Counted from the first letter of the stretch, positions 1-8,501 are shown. The stretch: 64,000 nucleotides of DNA from Flavipsychrobacter stenotrophus (GCF_002954265.1 NZ_PPSL01000001.1:248001-312000), one strand, 5' to 3'. Made by a program: numbers and translations. The notes: a model not told the origin generated them from the letters alone.

Positions 1-2
1 TA

Positions 3-293
3 TTGGCAACAATAGCCAATGAGCCCGAAAGCCGCAGAGAGTGGATGTTGCACAGATTTTCGTGGAATGCTTCAACCCATACCCGCAATGCCAATTACCA
101 GGTTTGGACACACGAAAATCATGCGGTACACGTTTATTCAAATGATTTTTTTACCAATAAGCTGCAATACATACATAACAATCCCGTTAGAGCAGGGTGG
201 GTTAGCTACGCCGAAGAATATATCTACAGCAGTGCAAAAGCACTATTGCAGAATCTGCCGGGACAAATACCGCTTACACAATGGGGCTTTTAG
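3..293 (+). CDS. REP-associated tyrosine transposase (RAYT, IS200-like Y1 family), C-terminal part
   Basis: This is the C-terminal 96 residues of a RAYT/Y1-type transposase; the gene enters from the left edge, so the catalytic HUH and Tyr motifs lie outside the window. The visible part carries the signature QYIHNNPVRAG followed by an (E)DYIYSSA-like segment (here EEYIYSSA), which is characteristic of the C-terminus of this family. RAYTs are single-strand DNA transposases, usually single copy, thought to mobilise REP palindromes. Consistent with this, two REP-type hairpin elements begin 25 bp after the stop codon. Whether the gene is intact upstream cannot be judged here. Confidence 0.8.
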   Translation: MATIANEPESRREWMLHRFSWNASTHTRNANYQVWTHENHAVHVYSNDFFTNKLQYIHNNPVRAGWVSYAEEYIYSSAKALLQNLPGQIPLTQWGF

Positions 294-317
294 GATACGG
301 CTGTTGGGCATGTTTAC

Positions 318-372
318 GGGAATCGGGAGATTCCCTACCGGTCGAGCGAAGTCAATAGACTTCGCTCAGCAC
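318..372 (+). repeat. REP element 1 (two adjacent hairpins)
   Basis: Hairpin one is GGGAATC - loop GGGA - GATTCCC (318-335). Hairpin two is GAGCGAAGTC - loop AATA - GACTTCGCTC (344-367), followed by the tail AGCAC. The element sits just downstream of the RAYT fragment, as expected for the cognate REP of that transposase. The GGGA-loop hairpin and the second hairpin ending in CAGCA recur near 24 kb. Confidence 0.8.
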
Positions 373-405
373 AGTTTTTTGTAACTTGGAAGACTACGGC
401 GAACA

Positions 406-462
406 GGGGATTCCCTACCGGTCGAACGAAGTCAATAGACTTCGCTCAGCACGGGGACTGGG
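406..462 (+). repeat. REP element 2 (degenerate copy of REP 1)
   Basis: A second copy of the preceding element: GATTCCCTACCGGTCGA, then GAACGAAGTC - AATA - GACTTCGCTC, then AGCAC. The first hairpin has lost its loop and the second has one mismatch. The two copies are in the same orientation about 88 bp apart. Confidence 0.75.
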
Positions 463-463
463 A

Positions 464-577
464 GCAGTTTTAATAAAGAACTTTGTCCAAATAATCGATG
501 AAAATCAAATAGAGCCTCAGGGCTATATAATTGGAGCCGAAATTTATTATGATAAAGGCTATGTTCAGAAAAAATAA
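464..577 (+). pseudogene. Possible C-terminal remnant of a gene cut by REP element 2
   Basis: After the REP copy an open frame continues to a stop at 577, giving a protein-like segment ending ...GAEIYYDKGYVQKK. The following gene starts only 3 bp later, a spacing typical of an operon. The simplest reading is that this is the tail of an upstream operon partner whose front was replaced by the RAYT/REP insertion. The family is not recognised and the segment is short, so the call is tentative; it could also be a chance open frame. Confidence 0.3.
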
Positions 578-580
578 AAT

Positions 581-1084
581 ATGAAAAAAAGTGCAATTGC
601 TTTCCTCCTATTTTCAGCATCATATTGCTCAGGGCAAAAGTTAATTCCTTTTTATGATAGTGTAAATAAACTCCATATTTCCTTTCCTGAAAACTGGTCA
701 GCAGGTTACAGAGCTACAGGATATGAGGGTATCTCTTTTGTTAAAGATCCAATTAATTTACATGGAGAAAAAAATATAATTGAAAAAATTGAGGTTGTAA
801 GAGATAAAGAAACCAGTATAGCTATGCTTTCAGAATTGAGTTTAGTAAATATGTACTATCCCAATTCACTAATACAATTTAATAAAAATCGTTTAAAATA
901 TGTTGTTGATAATTTTCAGCAATCTATATTGCATGGAACATCCACTCTCAATTTAGTTCGTTTTCAGTTTTATTTTTGCCATAATACCGATGTTTTTCTT
1001 TTGTCTGGCACATGTCAGGCGAAAGAATTTGACAGATATCACAAACTTTACACAGATGTAGTAATGTCAATTTATTTTGACTAA
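581..1084 (+). CDS. Hypothetical secreted protein, 167 aa
   Basis: The protein begins with a clear Sec signal peptide (MKKSAIAFLLFSASYCSGQ) and has no further membrane segment, so it is probably periplasmic or a lipoprotein-like exported protein; the Cys at about residue 16 is not in a convincing lipobox. Near residues 32-40 it has ISFPENW, a motif often seen in proteins that evaluate a reaction of the PsbP/DUF1795 type, but this is not enough to assign a family. The gene is AT-rich compared with its neighbours and lies between REP elements and a non-coding repeat region, which suggests accessory DNA. I do not recognise a function. Confidence 0.6.
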   Translation: MKKSAIAFLLFSASYCSGQKLIPFYDSVNKLHISFPENWSAGYRATGYEGISFVKDPINLHGEKNIIEKIEVVRDKETSIAMLSELSLVNMYYPNSLIQFNKNRLKYVVDNFQQSILHGTSTLNLVRFQFYFCHNTDVFLLSGTCQAKEFDRYHKLYTDVVMSIYFD

Positions 1085-2212
1085 CTGTTTATTTTCAAAA
1101 CTGTCCATTATGACCAACCCAAGCTCTCCGTAGTCTTTTCACAAAACAAAAAAGGGTCGCTAAACGAAGTCTATTCACGGAGTTCATCCCGATTATTTCG
1201 GGGTTTGTCCGGCACGGAATCTCCCGATTACCGTAAACAGACAAGATATAACTCGAATTATAAACCTAACTACATTTAGACTACTGCCGGTCAAAAGATA
1301 TCCACATTTTGTTAATACACTTCACCGGTAAACACCAATGCAGTAACTTGCACCCAAAATTATATATTACCATTTCCTAAATCCATACCATCAACATTAG
1401 CCACCACTCTGCCGCCATACACCCAATCCATGCCCCATTACAATTTCATTTCCATTGGGTATCCACCCGGGAGACAAACAACATCAGCAGAACCTAGCTA
1501 TGGCGAAAAATAGCCTGTCCCGCCCTTCAAGCGGTGGTTCAGACAAACCCAATCGGGCATGATCGGGCATAATCCAAAACCACAAACCAATGAAAATCAA
1601 CAAACTACACCATACTAATGCCCGATTACAATTTCATTTTCATCGGGCATTTCCCCCAAACTATCTATTAAAGGAAGATAACGCATCGGGAATCACAGCC
1701 TTCAGTTGATCAGCGTAATCAGGCCTGTCCCGCCCTTCAAGCGCGAGTTCGGACAATCCGATCGGGCATGATCGGGCATAACCCAAAACCACAAACCAAT
1801 GAAAATCAACAAACTACACCACACTAATGCCCGATTACAATTTCATTTTCATCGGGCATTTCCCCCAAACTATCTTTTAAAAGAAGATAACGCATCGGGA
1901 ATCACAGCCTTCAGTTGATCAGCATAATCAAGCCTGTCCCGCCCTTCAAGCTGGAGTTCAGGCAAACTAATCAGCCCGGCTGGCCGCAGTCTGCAGGTAA
2001 AAGCTCTACGCTAAGCAAAATATATAGAATGGATAGTATTAAATGATTTTCATGTTACCTGTTGTTGTTTGATCCCGATCTGTAGTAATGAGATTTGCCC
2101 GATCACTAAATGAGGCAATTACTGTCAAAAACAACCAATTCTCCCCTAATATTGTTAACTTAGTATCAATTGTGAGTGTTTTACCCAACCTTTCTGAGGG
2201 TGAGACGGTCTT
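1085..2212. other. Gene-free accessory region (about 1.1 kb)
   Basis: No open frame with protein character is present on either strand. The region holds a CCCGA-TTATT-TCGGG hairpin near 1192-1203, a reverse-oriented GGGA-loop REP half near 1228-1245, and the 210-bp tandem repeat listed separately. Nothing is recognised between about 1980 and 2200 apart from the promoter of the following sigma factor gene. Confidence 0.6.
1400..1960. repeat. 210-bp tandem direct repeat containing ATCGGGCAT inverted repeats
   Basis: A unit starting with CCTGTCCCGCCCTTCAAG recurs at 1514, 1724 and 1933, a period of 209-210 bp. The two complete units are nearly identical. Each contains ATCGGGCATGATCGGGCAT and then ATGCCCGAT...ATCGGGCAT, which can fold as a hairpin around an AT-rich loop. 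A degenerate half-unit with the same TTACAATTTCATTT core lies upstream at about 1433-1463, so at least one older duplication is visible. No coding potential is seen in the unit. Confidence 0.85.
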
Positions 2213-2220
2213 TATCTTTG
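2213..2220 (+). promoter_or_regulatory. Bacteroidota-type -7 box (TATCTTTG) for the sigma/anti-sigma operon
   Basis: TATCTTTG matches the TAnnTTTG -7 consensus and lies 23 bp before the proposed TTG start of the ECF sigma gene. The -33 element is weak (TTTCTG region). The short leader is typical of this phylum. Confidence 0.5.
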
Positions 2221-2243
2221 TAAATATTTAATAACCACTATAC

Positions 2244-2819
2244 TTGTCTATAGCTTTGGCATATACCGCAACAAGTCAGGTAAGTGAGCTTGAACAACTC
2301 ATTCAGGGGTGTATTCGCAATGAGCGAAGCTCCCAGGAGAAGTTATATCGTTTATTTTACCCCAAAATGATGGCAATGGTACGCCGTTATATAGACCATG
2401 ATGAGCAGGCCGAAGAGGTAATGAACAATGGTTATTTACGTGCGTTTCAAAAATTAAGTCAATATAATTTTCAAGGTTCTTTCGAAGGCTGGTTGCGTAA
2501 AATAATATTTCATGCGGTATCAGACTATGTAAAGCAGAATGCCCGTTATTCTGAAAAAGTAGTACTGGTAGAGAAAGATGAGCTGGTGCATAAGGATCAC
2601 GCCGACAAGCTATACTACGATCAGTTAGTGAAATTGGTGCAGGCATTACCCGATGCTACCCGAACGGTCTTTAACATGTATGTAATGGAGGGTTTTACGC
2701 ACAAGGAGATCGGGAATATGTTGGGGATAAGCGAAGGAACATCAAAGTGGCATCTGTCTGAAGGTAGGCGGCAACTGAAGGAAAAAATTGAAAAATTAGA
2801 ACTGCATTTAAAAGCTTAA
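2244..2819 (+). CDS. RNA polymerase ECF-type sigma-70 factor
   Basis: This 191-residue protein has both ECF domains. Region 2 spans about residues 28-95, with the helix DEQAEEVMNNGYLRAFQKL and the WLRKI segment that contacts the -10 DNA. Region 4 spans about 125-185, with FTHKEIGNMLGISEGTSKW as the helix-turn-helix. It would redirect RNA polymerase to a small regulon when released by its anti-sigma partner. The start is TTG; an ATG start would remove part of region 2. The next gene starts 13 bp after the stop and encodes a membrane protein with a short cytoplasmic N-terminus, the expected position of an anti-sigma factor. Family assignment is secure; the regulon is unknown. Confidence 0.9.
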   Translation: MSIALAYTATSQVSELEQLIQGCIRNERSSQEKLYRLFYPKMMAMVRRYIDHDEQAEEVMNNGYLRAFQKLSQYNFQGSFEGWLRKIIFHAVSDYVKQNARYSEKVVLVEKDELVHKDHADKLYYDQLVKLVQALPDATRTVFNMYVMEGFTHKEIGNMLGISEGTSKWHLSEGRRQLKEKIEKLELHLKA

Positions 2820-2832
2820 AAAATTTATCCAT

Positions 2833-5037
2833 ATGGATAACAACTTTGTAAATATTGATGATCTTGTCAGACAGCGCTTAGGCGGTGGGCAGGAGCCGGA
2901 GCGATCCGGTGCCTGGTCTCGCATGGAGCAGTTGCTGGATAAAGAAGATCGCCGTAAGCCTGTAGGTCTTTACTGGAAGCGTGCCATGAGTTATTGTGGT
3001 GTGGCTATGTTACTGGCAGCGGTAAGTGTTGGGGGGTACGAGGTAACCACGGCATTCAGAAATCCGGGTAGTGCGGTGGCAGGTGCGGCTGAGGGCAATG
3101 CTATTGCCGCAGGTGCAGTGGCTAAGAGCTCAGTACCGGCAACAAATAATATTGCTACCAACGCCGCTGACAACAGCCACAATACTGTTGCAGAACATAC
3201 AGGTCATAAGGCGGGAACAGCTACCGGTAATCACCATGTAGCATCATCGGGCATTGCTGCTACCACTGAGCATGGTGCGGTCAATAACGATATGTTAGCC
3301 CATATGCATAGCAATGATCATTTTGCTTCTTCGGGTACATCATCTGTTCCACATAGTGGCCAGCACCACAAAACTTCGGGTTCGGCTCATATTGACGGTG
3401 GTAAGTTGGCTGGGAATACATCCGGTGCCACTTCTACTGCAAATAATTCACCTAAAAAATCTGATAATCAATTAGTTAATGCAAATTCTACTGTTGCAAA
3501 GAGCAACAGTCCTGCTATTGCTACTGCAATGGATAATGCTGTAGCATCTGTAGCTACAGATAATAGCCCTATAAAGGCCATCCCTAAAAATGACCACATG
3601 ATCGATCATGGTCATGGTACTGCATATGTGAGCAGTCTGAATAAAATACCCCTGAGTGCGGCTACCAATAAGCCTGCTACTATTGTTCCGGTAAAGCCCG
3701 CTGCGGTAACCCCTGTGGTAGCAAACAACACTACTACAGCTCCGTCAGTGGCACGTGCGCCAATGGTAGTAAAGCCTATTCCGGGCAAGAGAGTAATATC
3801 TCGTGTTGTTGTGCAGAAGACAAGAGTTAATGGTGCATCTGAAGGCAGAATTGAAACCCGCCTCGACACTATCTCTATCAACCGCATAACCATGGAGCTG
3901 ACCAAGGCAAAAGAGCCTGCTGTTACAGCAAGTGTTGCAACAACGGGTAAGGGCTCAGCCGATCAGGCAAATAATAATAATAACAATAACACTGTTGCCA
4001 ATAAGACTGCGGGCAGCAAGACTACAGGTAATAAGACTACCGGTAATAAGTCTGGTAATGGGCAATCAGTTAATACCTATGCTGCGCAAAATAATAGCAC
4101 TGCCGGTGTAGCTGCAAATACTACAAATAACAAACAGACCGGCAATGCAGGTTCAAATGCTGCGGGAAATAGTGTTGATAATCAGGTAAATACAGCTGTT
4201 CTTGCTGCTTCTGCAAATGGAGATATTAAGGCACCTTCAGACATCACACCTAATGCGGCTTTGTCTACACCTACAGCGCCACCGCCTGTAGAAAACAAAC
4301 CTGCTGTTGCTAAGAAGAAACACGGATCGAACATAGCCGAGAGCCTCAGCAACATGTTCAATGAAGTGAAGTACAAGTTGGGCGGTGCTCAATTTGCTCC
4401 GGGGCTTACAGCCGGTATCAATGGCACTTTCTTTGGTCCTAACAGCTTCAAGGGCTTCCAGTTTGGTTTTACCGGCTCATTCGAGTTGGATGACAAATGG
4501 AGCTTTATGGGTGAACTGAAGTACTTCCACCGCATGAATAACGACTACTCAATGGATGTTACTTACAACAAGTATCGCCCTATAAGTTCAGGTGGTTATT
4601 ATAAAGATTCTACGCTGGTAAGCTATGGTTTCTCTACATTGCACAGCTTTGAATTACCAATTACAATGAGGTACACAGCAGCTAAGTTCAGCTTCTTCCT
4701 TGGTGGTAACTTCCTGTATACATTGTCAGTAAACACCGGCGGTGCAGAGCAATTGGTAGATCCTACTACGTTACCTGTTGTAGCTACAAACACTGCTAAC
4801 ACCACACCTTCTATCAAGGAAAGTGACTTCGGTGCCCGCTTTGGAGTTGGGTACACATGCGGTATGGCTTATAGGGTATCTCCTAACGTAATGCTCGATT
4901 TCCGCAATGTGCAGACAGTGTGGGATAATGCTAAAGTTGGCGGATCGCAATCAGTATCCAGTCAGCTGTACAAGAGTCCATCACTACAATTCTCCCTATT
5001 CTACCGCTTAGGCGCAGGCAAGAGAGCAGAAGATTAA
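2833..5037 (+). CDS. Inner membrane-anchored protein with long His/Asn-rich linker and C-terminal outer membrane beta-barrel; candidate anti-sigma factor
   Basis: The 734-residue protein has four parts. Residues 1-48 are a short cytoplasmic region of the size of an anti-sigma peptide. Residues about 51-71 form one hydrophobic helix. Residues about 75-505 are a low-complexity linker rich in Asn, Thr, Ala and Ser, with many His between about 115 and 275 and a run of seven Asn near residue 385. Residues about 515-734 look like an outer membrane beta-barrel of the OMP_b-brl type, with alternating aromatic strands such as FKGFQFGFTGSF. It follows the ECF sigma gene by 13 bp, so a role in controlling that sigma factor is a reasonable inference. 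Taken literally, the chain would cross both membranes. It could instead be an ordinary porin-family protein with an uncleaved signal anchor. Confidence 0.7.
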   Translation: MDNNFVNIDDLVRQRLGGGQEPERSGAWSRMEQLLDKEDRRKPVGLYWKRAMSYCGVAMLLAAVSVGGYEVTTAFRNPGSAVAGAAEGNAIAAGAVAKSSVPATNNIATNAADNSHNTVAEHTGHKAGTATGNHHVASSGIAATTEHGAVNNDMLAHMHSNDHFASSGTSSVPHSGQHHKTSGSAHIDGGKLAGNTSGATSTANNSPKKSDNQLVNANSTVAKSNSPAIATAMDNAVASVATDNSPIKAIPKNDHMIDHGHGTAYVSSLNKIPLSAATNKPATIVPVKPAAVTPVVANNTTTAPSVARAPMVVKPIPGKRVISRVVVQKTRVNGASEGRIETRLDTISINRITMELTKAKEPAVTASVATTGKGSADQANNNNNNNTVANKTAGSKTTGNKTTGNKSGNGQSVNTYAAQNNSTAGVAANTTNNKQTGNAGSNAAGNSVDNQVNTAVLAASANGDIKAPSDITPNAALSTPTAPPPVENKPAVAKKKHGSNIAESLSNMFNEVKYKLGGAQFAPGLTAGINGTFFGPNSFKGFQFGFTGSFELDDKWSFMGELKYFHRMNNDYSMDVTYNKYRPISSGGYYKDSTLVSYGFSTLHSFELPITMRYTAAKFSFFLGGNFLYTLSVNTGGAEQLVDPTTLPVVATNTANTTPSIKESDFGARFGVGYTCGMAYRVSPNVMLDFRNVQTVWDNAKVGGSQSVSSQLYKSPSLQFSLFYRLGAGKRAED

Positions 5038-5065
5038 CAGATGATCTGAATGAAATATAAACAAA

Positions 5066-5096
5066 CATCCCGCTTCTTATGGAGCGGGATGTTTTG
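5066..5096 (+). terminator. Rho-independent terminator of the sigma/barrel operon
   Basis: A perfect 9-bp stem CATCCCGCT / AGCGGGATG with an 8-nt loop is followed by TTTTG and then an A-rich stretch. It lies 28 bp after the stop codon of the barrel protein. Confidence 0.8.
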
Positions 5097-5155
5097 TTAA
5101 AAAAAATCAATTCATTTAATTTCCTTTATTTGTAACTTTATCAAAATCTTACACT

Positions 5156-6484
5156 ATGAAAAAGCACACCATACTTGCGGTATTTATGTTGTTTTCCGCA
5201 GCTGCTTTCAGCCAGGCACTTCCATCTTATGTACCAACCGGCAATCTTGAATTGTGGTACTCGTTTAACGGAGGTGCAATTGATGGTAGCGCAAACGCAC
5301 TTAATGGCACAGTAACCGGAGCATCGCCAACCACAGATCGTTTCGGAAGTTCGTTATCAGCCTATTCCTTTAATGGAACGTCAAATTATATAAGCTTGCC
5401 TCCCAGCACATCATTGGATCTAGTAAAAGAGGTGACGATCATGGCGTGGATAAAATGTGACAATTATGGAACAAGCATCAGTCAGATTTTTTGGAGAGGG
5501 AACACCTTAAGTGCCTATGATCCCTACATGCTTTTCATCACCGGCGGAGCTATCAGATTCAGAAGAAATGTGGCCACGGGTACGGCAACATATGATGCAT
5601 CTATTCCCGTATCAATAGTTGATACATCAAAATATCACATGATTGTAGGTACGTTTAGTATTCTCGATGATTCCATGAAAATATACTACGACGGAAAACG
5701 ATATGCCGCAGTGTATGCTCCTACGCCAATTGCTTATTCTACTACTGGTTTTTGGAATATGATCGGTGCGGTTGACTACGGTACCTGGCAGTTTTATAAA
5801 GGAAAGATAGATGATGTGGGTGCTTGGAATAGAAGATTGTCTGATTGCGAGATAAGTAAGTTATACTACGCAAATAATAGCCTGATTATGGGTAATCCTT
5901 CCAGTACGTATGTTGCTTCCGGAGGAACAGCGACATTTAGTATCGCAGATTCGGGAGGTATTGCAACTTATCAATGGCAGGTGAATGCTGGTGCAGGTTT
6001 TACGGATGTTATTAGCAGTGGTTCATATTCAGGATCAAATACAATGACATTGACAATAAACCCCGTAACAGCTGCAATGAACGTGAATTCTTATCGCTGT
6101 ATTCGTGATGCAGGTGCTTGTATAGATACTTCAGTTTTTGCAGTATTGACAACCGATACGACGAGTACACCAGACACGACCACCACAACTGATACGACAT
6201 TGTCTGTTAGCACTCAAGGTAATAGTGATGATCTTATGATTGTCCCTAATCCAGGGAATGGGTCTTTTCGCTTTTCTGGAATGTTAAGTAATGGTCTGAC
6301 AGAAATAGGTAGTATTGAGATTTTAGATTTGCTTGGGCGAAGAGTTTATGAATCTGAAATACATATTGATAATGGAACGATAACAGGCGCCATCAACCTG
6401 AATGGTACGTTGAATCAAGGTTCTTACATTGTTGTCATACATTCCCCGCATACTTATAAAACATACAAACTTGTGGTTTGTTGA
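5156..6484 (+). CDS. Secreted LamG-domain protein with T9SS type A sorting domain
   Basis: The N-terminus is a Sec signal peptide ending FSQA. Residues about 30-235 match a concanavalin-like LamG/laminin-G-3 fold (LELWYSFNGG, FNGTSNYISLP, VTIMAWIKC, KIDDVGAWNRRLSDCEI). Residues about 240-325 look like an Ig-like repeat, followed by a Thr/Asp-rich linker (DTTTTTDTT). Residues about 360-442 are a type A T9SS C-terminal domain: MIVPNPGNGSFRF, then IEILDLLGRRVYE and a terminal TYKLVV strand. The protein should be exported by Sec, moved across the outer membrane by T9SS and anchored or released after cleavage of its tail. LamG domains usually bind carbohydrate, but the ligand is not evident. The gene is monocistronic. 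Confidence 0.88.
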   Translation: MKKHTILAVFMLFSAAAFSQALPSYVPTGNLELWYSFNGGAIDGSANALNGTVTGASPTTDRFGSSLSAYSFNGTSNYISLPPSTSLDLVKEVTIMAWIKCDNYGTSISQIFWRGNTLSAYDPYMLFITGGAIRFRRNVATGTATYDASIPVSIVDTSKYHMIVGTFSILDDSMKIYYDGKRYAAVYAPTPIAYSTTGFWNMIGAVDYGTWQFYKGKIDDVGAWNRRLSDCEISKLYYANNSLIMGNPSSTYVASGGTATFSIADSGGIATYQWQVNAGAGFTDVISSGSYSGSNTMTLTINPVTAAMNVNSYRCIRDAGACIDTSVFAVLTTDTTSTPDTTTTTDTTLSVSTQGNSDDLMIVPNPGNGSFRFSGMLSNGLTEIGSIEILDLLGRRVYESEIHIDNGTITGAINLNGTLNQGSYIVVIHSPHTYKTYKLVVC

Positions 6485-6533
6485 CCAAATTGTCTTGTCA
6501 AATAGTAATGAGCAAGGATTGTTGAGCGTATCC

Positions 6534-7580
6534 CTAATTGCCGGTATTTGATGATTGCTTGTTGTGTGAAACCGCAATATTCCATTGCTTAACCACCTTT
6601 TCGCTGACAAGGTTCATATCCAGGTCATTCATGCACTTAAAGTGCTTTTTGGGGCACTTATTGTAGCCAATTTTGCTGCACGGATGGCAGCCCAATGATT
6701 TGTTCTCAATGATCACCGACTGCGGCGCTATTCTATCTTTCAGGTTATTAAAGCCATAGTAAGGGAACATGCCCATCTCGGGAGATGTATTGCCCCAAAG
6801 GGAAATTATTGGCTTCTGATAGGCCGCAGCAATATGCATAAGGCCGGTATCATTGCTCACTATCACCAGTGCGTGCTTTACCAGCTCCGCCGATTCATTC
6901 AGGTTGAATTTGCCGCATGAGTTGTAGATCTTAATAAGGTCTTGTTCGGCTATTAGCTGCCCTTCTTCTCTGTCTTCAGGTCCGCCCAGAAGTATAACAG
7001 GGTAGGGGACCGTAGCGCAGAATTTCTTCCATTGTTCTACAGGCAATTTCTTGGTGTTAAATGAGCCACCTATTACGCAACCTACATATCCGCCCCAGTG
7101 GCCCATAGGTATATCGTCGTTACTCAGTTTTGCACTTTCAGGAGTGAAGTGATCCAGGCCTTTGCCATCATTGTGTACCTTTATCTCGGCAGCCGGTTCA
7201 AAATAGCGCTCCACGATGCTCTTGTCGGGCATCATGTCTAATTTGAAATTGGTGAGTAACCACTTTTGTATATTGAGTTTGGGATACGCATCAGATGGTA
7301 CATCCAGTGCTCTTTTTACCTTTGTTGTTCGCAGGTTCTTGTGCAGGTCTATGACAAAATCAAAGTCCTCGGTTTTCAGTTCTTCAATGGCAGCATTCAG
7401 GTCATCGCTGAAAAGATGGATCTTATCTATGTATGGATTATGCGCCAGTATTGGTTGGAAAGCAGCCTTAGTAAGGTAATGCACCTTTACTTCAGGGTGC
7501 TGTTGCTTAAGGCATCGTACAACGGGGGTTGTCAATACAATATCGCCAATAGAGGAAAAACGGATAATGAGGACCTTCAT
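6534..7580 (-). CDS. Glycosyltransferase family 9 (LPS heptosyltransferase-like)
   Basis: The 348-residue protein has the GT-B layout of family 9: it starts MKVLIIRFSSIGDIVLTTPVV, the classical N-terminal motif of ADP-heptose:LPS heptosyltransferases, and carries the nucleotide-sugar motif VSNDTGLMHIAAAYQKP near residues 240-256. These enzymes add heptose or a related sugar to the lipid A core on the cytoplasmic face of the inner membrane. The actual donor cannot be told from sequence. It is the last of four minus-strand genes (GT-C enzyme, RsmF-like methyltransferase, LysM protein, this one) with gaps of 49-63 bp. A second envelope glycosyltransferase in the same set fits a surface glycan role. 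Confidence 0.87.
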   Translation of the reverse strand: MKVLIIRFSSIGDIVLTTPVVRCLKQQHPEVKVHYLTKAAFQPILAHNPYIDKIHLFSDDLNAAIEELKTEDFDFVIDLHKNLRTTKVKRALDVPSDAYPKLNIQKWLLTNFKLDMMPDKSIVERYFEPAAEIKVHNDGKGLDHFTPESAKLSNDDIPMGHWGGYVGCVIGGSFNTKKLPVEQWKKFCATVPYPVILLGGPEDREEGQLIAEQDLIKIYNSCGKFNLNESAELVKHALVIVSNDTGLMHIAAAYQKPIISLWGNTSPEMGMFPYYGFNNLKDRIAPQSVIIENKSLGCHPCSKIGYNKCPKKHFKCMNDLDMNLVSEKVVKQWNIAVSHNKQSSNTGN

Positions 7581-7640
7581 TAATAAATCCTGGAGTTAAG
7601 ATGCAAATCTGGAAACCGCCATATCGCGGGTTCAGCAATA

Positions 7641-8501
7641 TTAGTTAGGAAAATAAGTGAGCTCGCACCATGCCCTATCTTCTGTAATGCCTAGTGCTTC
7701 TTTTGCTGCATTGCTTATTCCTATTACGGCATTAGCATACTGTTTGGTATCGGGAACAGGTCCCAGTACTTTGGCATAAATGGTCTTACCTGTACCAGGG
7801 TTGGTTACCTTTATTACAGCACCTCTTGGAGTGGTATTGTGAAAGGCAAAGTATATTTTGTTGCTGCCGGCTTTTTCGAAAAATACGGCTGTACCTTTTT
7901 CATTCAATACATTGGTGCCATTTCTGGTCTGCACATTGTAAATACTGTCCAATTCTCCAAATGCATGGCGACCTGTATCATTATTCACTACTCTTCCTTT
8001 TCTAGAGGGATACGCTATGCCATCTGCCATTGTTATGCTGTCGCGTTGCACAATCTTTAACCAGCCAATAAAAACCGACTGGCCTTGTTTCAGTGTGTTG
8101 CCCCGCATATTGTTCCATAGCACTATATCTTGTTTTTTTACACCTGCGTACATACTTACCAGGGCCAGATCATCTTTTTCTCCTACGCGGAAATAAAGCT
8201 CCTGTTTGTTCTCAATTCCAGATCGTTCTTTGGTAGCTGTAAAATTTTCAGGTGATACAGGTATGTACAGCGTGGTACCTACAGGCAATTTCTTTCTGCC
8301 GTCAACCATGCTGAGGCTTTCTATCTTTTCCTGCGATGCATAATAGCGGTTAGCTATCATTGCTACACTTTCTCCCGCTTTCAGCCGGTAAGTGATAACA
8401 AGACCAGCACCTTTCCTTCCCGCAATAATGCTGTCAGTAACTTGTGCATATGATTGTACACCAATCAACGAGCATATTAATAAAATTAAATATTTCAACA
8501 T
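7641..8501 (-). CDS. Secreted LysM-repeat protein with RlpA-like C-terminal domain
   Basis: The start is placed at the ATG at 8501, which gives a proper signal peptide (MLKYLILLICSLIGVQSYAQ); a longer frame to 8531 would put charged residues in front of it. Two LysM modules follow: YRLKAGESVAMIANRYY at about residue 39 and YFRVGEKDDLALVSMYAGV at about 100, each with the downstream P-G-L-Y-IP type end. The last 100 residues (GTAVFFEKAG to the end) resemble a double-psi beta-barrel of the RlpA/LytM-associated type common in Bacteroidota. LysM modules bind N-acetylglucosamine in peptidoglycan, so the protein is likely periplasmic and cell-wall associated. Catalytic activity is not evident. Confidence 0.75.
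   Translation of the reverse strand: MLKYLILLICSLIGVQSYAQVTDSIIAGRKGAGLVITYRLKAGESVAMIANRYYASQEKIESLSMVDGRKKLPVGTTLYIPVSPENFTATKERSGIENKQELYFRVGEKDDLALVSMYAGVKKQDIVLWNNMRGNTLKQGQSVFIGWLKIVQRDSITMADGIAYPSRKGRVVNNDTGRHAFGELDSIYNVQTRNGTNVLNEKGTAVFFEKAGSNKIYFAFHNTTPRGAVIKVTNPGTGKTIYAKVLGPVPDTKQYANAVIGISNAAKEALGITEDRAWCELTYFPN

Noticed and set aside
386-463. Front half of the open frame that reads through REP element 2
   Set aside because: This part encodes the REP hairpin itself; only the part after it has protein-like composition, listed as a possible remnant.
1512-1960. CRISPR or satellite interpretation of the 210-bp repeat
   Set aside because: Only two full units exist and the whole 210-bp unit is repeated, so there are no variable spacers.
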